Shown: piece after piece, positions 1 through 6,615 of the stretch
Numbering within the stretch: position 1 is the stretch's first letter
Layout of the letters: every line of letters starts with the position of its first letter
NCBI GenBank assembly: GCA_035716005.1
Contig: DASTKG010000127.1
Span: 1 to 10,167, forward strand
DNA: 10,167 nt
Origin: SZUA-252 sp035716005
GTDB taxonomy: Bacteria; Eisenbacteria; RBG-16-71-46; SZUA-252
Reading direction: 5' to 3'
Notes under the pieces: model-generated
The model's database searches: none
Told to the model about the DNA's origin: nothing
Seen by the model: the letters and a program-made list of their open reading frames with translations, nothing else
Position numbers and translations under genes: made by a program

Positions 1-2925
1 CGTGACCGTCCCGACGGAGGAAACGCCCCGGGTCACGGTGATGGTGGCCGTGCCCGCGGCCTCGTTCACGGTGTAGTTCGAGAGCGAGAGCGAAAGGGTC
101 GGAACGCCGGCCGTGACGGTGATCACCGTGGAGGCGGAGCCATTGAAGAGGCAAGGCAGAGTCCCGCATCCGTTCGAGGCGGTGAACGTGAACGTCCTCG
201 TCTGCGCCGATGGCGGCGTCCAGGTGAAGGTTCCGGTGGCCGTCGGCGTGCCGACGCCGCTGGTCGTGAAGGTGCTCCCCTTCGTGAGGCCGCTCATGAC
301 GAGTCGCTCGATCACTTCGCCTTCCGGATCCGTGGCCGTGACGGCGAAGTTGATCGTGATCCCGGCCGGAGACGAGAGGGACGCCGGCGCCACCACGACC
401 GGCGGGAGGTTTTGGGGCGAAACCGTAATGGCCGTCGTGGCCGAGCCGGTCAGGGCGCCCGCTCCCGCCGTCGCCTGGAAGGTGACCGAGTAGGGGCCCG
501 CTTGCCCGACCGCGGGCGTCCATGCGAAGTCGCCGCTCGAATTGTCGGCGGCAGGGGTGAAGGTCGCCCCGAGCGGAAGCGCGGTCGTCGCGAGGTTCGT
601 GACCGCCTCGCCGTCCGGATCGCCCGCGGCCACCGTGAAGGCAATCGCGACACTTTCGTATCCGGACACGGAGGCCGGAGCCGTGACGGCGGGGGCGCGG
701 TCGACGTTCGAGACCGTGATGCTGAATGGCTCGGACGCGCCCCCCGCCTCTTGCACGAGCGCGAAGTGGCTGCCGGCATCGGCATAGCCGGGAGTGAGGG
801 TGATGGTGGTCGTCAGGTCGCCGGCTCCCGAAAGGGGCGCGTTCAGGACTCCGAACGCGGGAAGCTGGGCCGTGAGGGAGACCGCGTCGCCCTCGGCATC
901 GGAAGCGTGCACCGGCACCGTCACCGTGACGCCCTCGGACGTGTCCACGTCGCCGATCGGATCGATGGCGGCCGGAGGGTTGTCGTCGTCCGCGATGGTG
1001 ACGATCGACTCGGATGCCCCGACGGCGATCGAAGCGCCGCCGGTGGGGCCCGCCAGCCCGACCGTGAAGGCGCGGTCGCCGTCCACGAGCGCGTTGTCGA
1101 TGAGGGGCACCGAGATCGACTTGTCGGTCGCGTCCCCGTCCGCCCAGGTGACGACGAGTTGCTCCGGCGTGAAGTTGTTCCCGTAGTCGACGCCGTTCTG
1201 CGCGGTGCCGTCGGCGGTCCCCCAGCTCACGCTGACGCTGCCGTGCGATCCCCCGGTGCGGGAAAGCGTGAGTGTCGCCGCGCCGCTGTTCTCCGCGGCC
1301 GTGAGCGCCGCCGGCGCGATCGAGATGACTCCCGGCGGGGAGAGATCGACGGGCGACGCCGTCGCCCACTCGACCGCGCGACGCGAGTTGAGGCGACCGA
1401 ATCCATGCAGGGGGTCCCAGCCGGGAACGTCCTCGGCCGGGTCGCCCACCTGGTCGTCGGCGGAGTATTTCAGGATCGAGCTGAGTTGCTCCGACGTGAG
1501 CGCGGGATTCGCCGAGAGCGCCAGCGCCGCCGTGCCGGCGACGTGCGCGGCCGCGAAGCCGCCACCGGAATTGAGAAGGAGGGTGCTCGGCGCTCCGGCC
1601 ACGGGATTGATCGTGAGGATCCTGCGCCCCGGGGCCGCCAGCGCGACGTGGGGCCCGGCGATGCTCCAGTGGGCGCACCGGCCCGTATCGCAGTGGAGAT
1701 CCTCGCCCTGCGAGGTGGCGACACCCAGCACACCGGGAAGCGGCGCCGGATAGTAGATCGGATTGACGCCGTCCACGGTCGAAGTCCCGATCGGCGCGAC
1801 GACGACGGCACCCATGGCCTGTGCCGCCGCCATGACGTCGCGCTGCATCGTCAGTTCTTCGGCGAGCAGATCGTAGGTCACGATCGACGTCACGATCACG
1901 CGCGCCCCGAGTTCCGCCGCGTAGAGGTAGCTGTTCATCAGATCCGAGTAGGAAGCGAAGTAACTACCCGAGGTGAGCCGGAGCGCCAAGATTCGGCAGC
2001 CCCAGTCGATACCGGACATCCCGACCGCGTTGTTTCCTTGAGCGCCGATGACGCTCGCGACTCGGGTCGCGCCGAGATCGATCGCAGCCTGGTTGAGGTT
2101 TAGCGGGTCGTCCGGCAGATGGCCCGGATTGGCGTCTCCCTCGATCCAGTCCCACCCGTGCGTGTCGTCGATGAAGCCGTTGGAGTCGTCGTCGAAGCCG
2201 GGGAATCCTGAAGCCTCCGCGGCGTTCTCGAAGAAGCGGCCGGCGAGTTCAGGCTCGGCGTAGTCGATGCCCGTGCCGATGAGCGCGACGGTCACCGACG
2301 AGCTTCCGGTGGTGAGATCCCACGCCTCGGTGGCGTCGATGTCCGCGTCCGCCTCGAACGGCATCGCGAGACCGATGTCCGCCCCGGTGTTTCTCAGCCC
2401 CCACTGGATGCCGAAGCTCGGGTCATCGGGCAACACCTCGGCCGTGGCCGCCGTCGAGGCGTCGGCGTCGAGTCGCGCCCCCTCCCCCGCCGTCGCCAGT
2501 TCGACCTCGGGGGCCCGCCTCATTTCGGCCGCGGCCGCCCGGGCGTCCGCGCCGGGACGCAGCCGGATCTTGTAGTAGCGGTCGAGTCCGTATCGTCGGC
2601 GAATCTCCTGGGTCTCGGGTCGGCCTCCTGGAAACGCCGGCGTCACCGCCTGCGCCTGGTAACGGCCGAGTACTCGATCCACTTCGGGCGTGCCTAGTCG
2701 GAACGCGCCGTCCTGGGTTCGGCCGGCGGTTCCGGGCGCCCGCAACTTGACGATGACCTCGGGCCCTTGATCCCGCGGCGCCGCGGACGCGACCGCGACC
2801 CCTCCCAGGATCCAGAACGAGGCGAAGAGCAGCAGGACTCCGATCGCCGCCGCGCGGCGAAGGGAGCCTTCCGGGGAACCTAGTGAGTTGGACGCCAATG
2901 GAATGGGTGAGAACTGCCGCAGCAT
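1..2925 (-). CDS. Exported subtilase-fold (S8) pseudoprotease with Calx-beta and Ig-like repeats; 3' end outside window
   Basis: The reading frame is open for all 975 codons from ATG 2925 to the window edge, so the C-terminus is missing. Residues 1-48 look like a signal peptide: RR at 23-24, a hydrophobic stretch about 25-46, and probable cleavage after ASA. A propeptide-like region follows (about 55-150), then the subtilase N-terminal signature PDDPSFGIQWGLRNTG and a subtilase domain at about 185-485. The fold motifs are clear, but the active-site residues are gone. IDTG is IGTG (G217), HGTHVA is GATRVA (G285), the AAGN oxyanion Asn is PIGT (T381), and GTSMAAPHVAG is GGGFAAAHVAG (G456). Next come a Calx-beta domain (about 533-643, ending VTIADDD), three Ig/cadherin-like repeats (about 645-945) and the start of another Calx-beta (NYTVNEAAGTATITVTR). 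By family knowledge it is a secreted or surface protein; by sequence it cannot use the standard triad, so a binding or scaffold role is my inference. The start has a G7 tract 4 nt upstream. Confidence 0.9.
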   Translation of the reverse strand, partial: MLRQFSPIPLASNSLGSPEGSLRRAAAIGVLLLFASFWILGGVAVASAAPRDQGPEVIVKLRAPGTAGRTQDGAFRLGTPEVDRVLGRYQAQAVTPAFPGGRPETQEIRRRYGLDRYYKIRLRPGADARAAAAEMRRAPEVELATAGEGARLDADASTAATAEVLPDDPSFGIQWGLRNTGADIGLAMPFEADADIDATEAWDLTTGSSSVTVALIGTGIDYAEPELAGRFFENAAEASGFPGFDDDSNGFIDDTHGWDWIEGDANPGHLPDDPLNLNQAAIDLGATRVASVIGAQGNNAVGMSGIDWGCRILALRLTSGSYFASYSDLMNSYLYAAELGARVIVTSIVTYDLLAEELTMQRDVMAAAQAMGAVVVAPIGTSTVDGVNPIYYPAPLPGVLGVATSQGEDLHCDTGRCAHWSIAGPHVALAAPGRRILTINPVAGAPSTLLLNSGGGFAAAHVAGTAALALSANPALTSEQLSSILKYSADDQVGDPAEDVPGWDPLHGFGRLNSRRAVEWATASPVDLSPPGVISIAPAALTAAENSGAATLTLSRTGGSHGSVSVSWGTADGTAQNGVDYGNNFTPEQLVVTWADGDATDKSISVPLIDNALVDGDRAFTVGLAGPTGGASIAVGASESIVTIADDDNPPAAIDPIGDVDTSEGVTVTVPVHASDAEGDAVSLTAQLPAFGVLNAPLSGAGDLTTTITLTPGYADAGSHFALVQEAGGASEPFSITVSNVDRAPAVTAPASVSGYESVAIAFTVAAGDPDGEAVTNLATTALPLGATFTPAADNSSGDFAWTPAVGQAGPYSVTFQATAGAGALTGSATTAITVSPQNLPPVVVAPASLSSPAGITINFAVTATDPEGEVIERLVMSGLTKGSTFTTSGVGTPTATGTFTWTPPSAQTRTFTFTASNGCGTLPCLFNGSASTVITVTAGVPTLSLSLSNYTVNEAAGTATITVTRGVSSVGTVT

Positions 2926-2936
2926 GATGCCCCCCC
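2923..2936 (-). promoter_or_regulatory. G-tract ribosome-binding site and ATG of the pseudosubtilase
   Basis: On the minus strand seven consecutive G (2936-2930) are followed by CATC and then ATG (2925-2923). The spacing from G-tract to ATG is short (4 nt), but this is the only purine-rich stretch near the start. It supports this ATG, which lies just before a signal peptide. Confidence 0.5.
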
Positions 2937-2937
2937 T

Positions 2938-2954
2938 ACGTGCCGCAAGCACGT
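2938..2954 (-). repeat. Inverted repeat ACGTGC-N5-GCACGT in the pseudosubtilase leader
   Basis: Perfect 6-bp arms with a 5-nt loop. It ends two bases before the G-tract ribosome-binding site, so in RNA a hairpin would sit directly against the site of initiation. It could be an operator or an RNA element affecting translation. There is no T-tract, so it is not a terminator. Confidence 0.45.
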
Positions 2955-2973
2955 GATGATGCACTCGGTCGCG

Positions 2974-2988
2974 CCGCCGATTCGGCGG
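2974..2988. repeat. Inverted repeat CCGCCGATTCGGCGG between kinase and pseudosubtilase
   Basis: Perfect 7-bp arms around a single central T, giving a 15-bp near-palindrome. The symmetry would suit a dimeric regulator. A stem-loop is possible but would lose a pair to open the loop. No U-tract follows on either strand. Confidence 0.4.
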
Positions 2989-3037
2989 GCGCCCGAAGCG
3001 CCGAGACCACGAGAACGATGATCACGACGGACGTGAA

Positions 3038-3050
3038 CCGACTGAGTCGG
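3038..3050. repeat. Inverted repeat CCGACTGAGTCGG downstream of the kinase stop
   Basis: Perfect 6-bp arms around one central base, about 57 bp past the kinase stop. It is the first of three symmetric elements in the 181-bp gap. It could be an operator or weak hairpin; no T-run follows on the minus strand, so I do not call it a terminator. I see no convincing -35/-10 pair in the gap. Confidence 0.4.
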
Positions 3051-3106
3051 TGGGGAGCCTGATGTGCCTAGGTGCGGGAAACGCGAGGAAAGAGCGCAGA
3101 ACTTTC

Positions 3107-5866
3107 TTAGCGCGGCAGCCGATTTAGGGCGGCCCGATAGTAAGCGACCTCCTCGGGGCGGCCGATACCGCGGTAATGGGCGACCAGGCGCCTGTAGGCG
3201 CGGCGCTTGTCGACGGGCCAGTCGACCCTGCCGTTCACGAGCGGTCCCCTGACCGCGCTCAGGATGGAATCGGACTCGGCGACTCGGCCGGTGCGGGCGA
3301 GCGCGAGGGCGAGGACGACCGGTCCGCTGTGGGTTTCAGGGACCTGATCGCGGCGCAACTCGGCCAACGAGATCTCCTCGTAGTGAAGGGCGCTATCGGG
3401 CCTCCCCGCATCGAGGTGGACTTCGGCCAGACACTGAAGGTCGACGCCTCGTTGCCAGTGGAAGTCCGTTCCGGCGGACCACGATACGGCGCGGCGCGCC
3501 CAATGCATCGCATCGACGAGATGGCCACGATCGATCGCGATGGCGGCGAGGTTCCTGTACCAGAGGGAGCCGTTCTGGTCGAGCCTCGCGGCGACGGCGG
3601 ATTCGAGCGATTTGCGATACCAGGCCTCCGCTTCCTCGAGTCGGTCGAGACAGTGCAAGGAGTACGCTACGTTCGAATATCCGATGGCCACGTTCTCGTG
3701 CGCCGGGCCGTATTGCCGCTCCCAGGTCGCCACCGCCCGCCGGAAGAGCTGCTCCGCTTCCCCGACCTGATCGAACCGAAGGAGAGAGGTCGCGAGGTTG
3801 TTCCGCGCGTCGGCCACGCGCACATGGTCGGGTCCGTAGACATGGACGTGCCTTTCGAGGTTCGCCCGAAAGACGGCCAACGCCGAGTCGATGGCCAGGG
3901 ATGCGGCAAGGTTCATGGCCAGTTTGTCGTAGGCGGAGAGCGTCGAAGGATGGTACTCGCCTCGCGTGCGGGTCAGGATCCCGATGGAAGCGCGGTATAG
4001 CGAGTCCGCTTGGCCATACTCCTCTCTGGCGGCGGCGACTTCCCCTCGCTCCTGCAGGAGATCGCCCACGGCCGATTCGTCCCGCGGATGGGCGCTGACG
4101 GCAAGCTCGTAGGCCACCGCCAGGAGACTCTCCGCGACGGCGGCATCGCTCCTGTATACGGCTCGTCCGCGCAGCCGCAGCGCGTCGCGCTTCTCGGAGT
4201 TCGTGGCTGCCCCGCCTCGGCGCAACAGGGCGTCGGCCGCGATGGAATCGGCCCTGTGGAACTGGCTTCGCTCGAGGGCGATCCCGCCCAGCGCCAGCCG
4301 GGTGGCAAAGAGGTCCGGATGATGGTCGTCATGGATGCGAGCGCGCTCGCTCAGGGCGACGGTCAGGAGCGATTCGGCGCGAATCGGCTCTCCGAGCCCG
4401 GCGATCGTCTCCCCGAACGTATGCTTGAGCGACGCTCGGATGTCGGGCTGCGCCCCGAAGGCCTGATCGATCCGGGCCAACGCGCGATGAAACACCTGAA
4501 CCGCGGTCGCCCTCGCGCCCAGGTCGTTCGGGTTCGCCGCGGCGAACGACTCCTCCAGGAACGCGTTGACCGCCTTGGCTCGTGCCGCCTCGGCCTCGGC
4601 GCGCTCGCGCTCCCGTGTCTGGCCCGCATAGAGGAACGACATCGAGACGCCGAACACCACGAGCCCCACGAAGAGCGCGCCCCCCACGAGGACCGCCGAA
4701 CGATGGCGCCTCATCGTGGTTCGCAACTGATAGAACGTGCTCGGCGGCCTCGCCACGATCGGCTCGGCGCGGAGGTAGCGCTCGACGTCGTCGGCGAGCG
4801 CGCCCGCGCCTTCGTAGCGCCGCACCGGCTCGGCTTCGAGAGCCTTCCGCACGATCGTTTCCAGATCGCCGGCGGGGCGCCGGCCAGCCGTTCGCGTCAC
4901 GCGGAACGGCCGGGGCGCGTCGTTCGCGATGACGGAGATCGCCTCCGTCAGCGAGAGTCCGCGGAGGTCGTGGGGCAAGGCGCCCGTCAGGAGTTCGTAG
5001 AGCACGGCCCCGAGCGAGTAGACGTCGGTCCGGGTGTCGATCTGGCGCACGCGCCCGGTCGCTTGTTCGGGGCTCATGTACTCGAGGGTGCCGAGGACCT
5101 GCCCTTCGCCGGTGAGAAGGGCCCCGCGGGCCGGGCCCCCGTCGCTCTCCACGACTCGCGCGATTCCGAAGTCGATGATCTTCGCCGCGGGCTTTCCGTC
5201 CACCTCGGCGACGAGGATGTTCGCCGGCTTCAAATCGCGGTGAATGATCCCCTTCTGGTGGGCGTGCTGGACGGCGCGGCAGACCGAGACGAAGAGCTCC
5301 AGCACGTCCCGAGGCGGGAGCCGCTTTTCGCGGCAAAACTCCGTGATCGGAGCCCCGCGAACCAGTTCCATCACGAGATAGGGAGTTCCGGTCTCATCGC
5401 CGCCGGCGTCCAGGATGCGCGCGATCCCCGGGTGATTCATCCGCGCCAGCGCGTGCTGTTCCGCGACGAAGCGCTCGGCGAGGCGTCCGACGGAGATCCC
5501 GCCCACGAGGAGTTTGACCGCGACTTCGCGGTGGATCGGTGAGAGCTGCTCCGCTCGATAGACGGCGCCCATTCCTCCGGTGCCGATCACTTCCAGGAGC
5601 CGGTAGGGCCCGACCTGGCGGACGCCGCCGGCGGCCGCGTCCGCGGCGGCGCCGGATCGACGCAGGAGATCGGCCGCGACCGCCGTCACCCCGCGGCCGG
5701 TCGCGTCGAGGCGGGTCTTCTCGTCGAGGAGGCTACGGACCTCGGCGGCCAACTCGACATCCTCCGCGTCCAGACGCTCCAGAAACACGAGGCGAGCCTC
5801 GCCGACGAGGCCCTGCGCCTCGTAGACCGCCTCCTTCACACGCTGGTGCCGCGAGTCGGAGGTCAC
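3107..5866 (-). CDS. Membrane serine/threonine protein kinase with C-terminal TPR sensor domain
   Basis: A protein of 919 residues if started at GTG 5866; an in-frame ATG at 5893 would add nine. I prefer GTG because it overlaps the sigma-A stop as GTGA and follows GGGAGATCGG. The N-terminus (residues 8-55, ending EVRSLLDEKTR) is the helical lead-in common to kinases of this type. The Hanks-type kinase domain (about 87-370) looks catalytically complete: GTGGMG 95-100, VAVK with K118, HRDLKPAN 209-216, DFG 232-234 and SPE 265-267. A TM helix (about 390-413) follows the basic MRRHR, placing the kinase in the cytoplasm. A charged, probably coiled-coil stretch (about 416-432) leads to TPRs to the C-terminus, including kinesin-light-chain-like repeats spaced 42 residues (YGPDH near 677, YGPAH near 719). 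These TPRs should lie outside the membrane. Its coupling to sigma-A suggests that factor as a substrate, which is inference. Confidence 0.95.
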   Translation of the reverse strand: MTSDSRHQRVKEAVYEAQGLVGEARLVFLERLDAEDVELAAEVRSLLDEKTRLDATGRGVTAVAADLLRRSGAAADAAAGGVRQVGPYRLLEVIGTGGMGAVYRAEQLSPIHREVAVKLLVGGISVGRLAERFVAEQHALARMNHPGIARILDAGGDETGTPYLVMELVRGAPITEFCREKRLPPRDVLELFVSVCRAVQHAHQKGIIHRDLKPANILVAEVDGKPAAKIIDFGIARVVESDGGPARGALLTGEGQVLGTLEYMSPEQATGRVRQIDTRTDVYSLGAVLYELLTGALPHDLRGLSLTEAISVIANDAPRPFRVTRTAGRRPAGDLETIVRKALEAEPVRRYEGAGALADDVERYLRAEPIVARPPSTFYQLRTTMRRHRSAVLVGGALFVGLVVFGVSMSFLYAGQTRERERAEAEAARAKAVNAFLEESFAAANPNDLGARATAVQVFHRALARIDQAFGAQPDIRASLKHTFGETIAGLGEPIRAESLLTVALSERARIHDDHHPDLFATRLALGGIALERSQFHRADSIAADALLRRGGAATNSEKRDALRLRGRAVYRSDAAVAESLLAVAYELAVSAHPRDESAVGDLLQERGEVAAAREEYGQADSLYRASIGILTRTRGEYHPSTLSAYDKLAMNLAASLAIDSALAVFRANLERHVHVYGPDHVRVADARNNLATSLLRFDQVGEAEQLFRRAVATWERQYGPAHENVAIGYSNVAYSLHCLDRLEEAEAWYRKSLESAVAARLDQNGSLWYRNLAAIAIDRGHLVDAMHWARRAVSWSAGTDFHWQRGVDLQCLAEVHLDAGRPDSALHYEEISLAELRRDQVPETHSGPVVLALALARTGRVAESDSILSAVRGPLVNGRVDWPVDKRRAYRRLVAHYRGIGRPEEVAYYRAALNRLPR

Positions 5867-6573
5867 TCTTTCCCGATCTCCCGGCTCAACCACCGCCGGG
5901 CGAACGCCCAGTCCGTGTCCACCGTCCTGGGCGAGACCTCCAGGACGTGAGCGATCTCCTCGATCGTGAGCCCCGCGACGATCTTGAGCTCGGCGACGGT
6001 GGCGGCTCGCGCGTCCTTCTCCGCCAGCTTATCGAAGGCGTCGCCAAGGGCGACGAGATCGAACGTGCTCGCCTGCTCGTCGAGGACGTTCGCCTCGAGC
6101 GTCACCTTCCGCCATCCGCCTCCCCGCTTCGCGGCGCGATGGGCTCGGGCGTGGTCGATCAGAATCTGCCGCATCGCGCGCGCGGCGATCTCGAAGAAAC
6201 GGGCGCGGTCGGCCCAGTCGATCCGGGTTTGGTCGACCAGTCGGAGATAGAGCTCGTGGATGAGGGCGGTGGGAGTGAGCGTGTGGTCCGAGCGTTCGCG
6301 GCGCATGGCGCGCCGCGCCATGGCGTGAAGCTCTTCGTAGAGAAGCGCGAAGAGCCGGTCGCGGTTTCCCTCCCGCTCGGCGCCGGCCGCGGCACGGGCG
6401 CCCAGGAGAAGTCGCGTCGGCTCGGATGGCTCTGGCCTGTTCGCGGATTCGGTCAGAATCGGACTCCCCTTGGGGCTCGATCCCTCGGGAAGCGGGGCCG
6501 AGCCCAGATTCCGATCTGCGTGATCGCATCGGAAATTCCGCATTGGCGCGGAAAAATCGGGGAGTCCGCGCAC
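5863..6573 (-). CDS. ECF-type RNA polymerase sigma factor (sigma-A), coupled to the Ser/Thr kinase
   Basis: The span is the longest form, from GTG 6573 (236 residues). CTG 6456, giving 197 residues, is the likelier start (see separate entry). ATG 6543 is the other conventional choice but has no Shine-Dalgarno. The protein has the sigma-70 region 2 hallmark of the Acidobacteria/Planctomycetes ECF family (HTLTPTALIHELYLRL, then ARFFEIAARAMRQILIDHAR) and a region 4 helix-turn-helix (GLTIEEIAHVLEVSPRTVDTDW). Where classical ECF factors have an acidic D-A-E-D motif contacting the beta-prime subunit, this one has T-P-T-A (codons 6276-6265). No anti-sigma gene is adjacent. The partner is the kinase gene, whose GTG overlaps this stop by 4 bp, so phosphorylation control is plausible. 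It is about 57% identical, gap-free, to the sigma factor at 8109-8702. Confidence 0.93.
   Translation of the reverse strand: MRGLPDFSAPMRNFRCDHADRNLGSAPLPEGSSPKGSPILTESANRPEPSEPTRLLLGARAAAGAEREGNRDRLFALLYEELHAMARRAMRRERSDHTLTPTALIHELYLRLVDQTRIDWADRARFFEIAARAMRQILIDHARAHRAAKRGGGWRKVTLEANVLDEQASTFDLVALGDAFDKLAEKDARAATVAELKIVAGLTIEEIAHVLEVSPRTVDTDWAFARRWLSREIGKE
6454..6470 (-). promoter_or_regulatory. Shine-Dalgarno and likely CTG start of sigma-A
   Basis: On the minus strand AGGGGAG (6470-6464) is followed by 7 nt and then CTG (6456-6454). There is no in-frame ATG, GTG or TTG between this site and the conserved sigma domain. From this CTG the protein has 197 residues and the conserved TR(L/I)LLGAR motif begins at residue 14, exactly as in the paralogue. 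An ATT codon directly before the CTG is a less likely start (4-nt spacing). Confidence 0.5.
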
Positions 6574-6577
6574 CGAG

Positions 6578-6583
6578 ATTCTA
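6578..6583 (-). promoter_or_regulatory. Possible -10 element (TAGAAT) upstream of sigma-A
   Basis: TAGAAT matches five of six bases of TATAAT. I see no matching -35 at normal spacing. If it is used, transcripts would begin near 6571, at the GTG 6573 codon, leaving about 115 nt before the CTG start. That leader contains the near-palindrome CGGAATTTCCG (6540-6530). Confidence 0.2.
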
Positions 6584-6590
6584 TCCTAAT

Positions 6591-6604
6591 CCACCAGGAG
6601 GTGG
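6591..6604 (-). repeat. Short inverted repeat after the SDR gene
   Basis: CCACC-TCCT-GGTGG on the minus strand, 11 nt past the SDR stop. Five-bp arms, GC-rich, followed by ATTAGG and not a T-run. At most a weak terminator or attenuator, so readthrough into sigma-A looks possible. Confidence 0.25.
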
Positions 6605-6615
6605 GAGGGTCCGGA

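Noticed and set aside
412..2103. Plus-strand open frame of 563 codons opposite the pseudosubtilase
   Set aside because: Arg/Gly-rich composition without domains; it mirrors a minus-strand gene with clear Calx-beta and subtilase motifs.
2278..2280. The D at residue 221 (in GTGIDYAEPEL) as the subtilase catalytic Asp
   Set aside because: In the S8 motif D-[ST]-G-x-D the catalytic residue is the first Asp; here that position is G217 and D221 is the common second Asp.
3038..3050. Rho-independent terminator after the kinase gene
   Set aside because: The 6-bp inverted repeat is followed by TTCACG and not by a T-run.
4010..5542. Plus-strand open frame of 510 codons opposite the kinase
   Set aside because: No family resemblance; shadow of the kinase frame with its intact catalytic motifs.
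5864..5893. ATG 5893 as kinase start
   Set aside because: It would overlap sigma-A by 31 bp and the extra nine residues show no conservation I recognise. GTG 5866 has the GTGA overlap and the GGGAGATCGG site shared with the other module.
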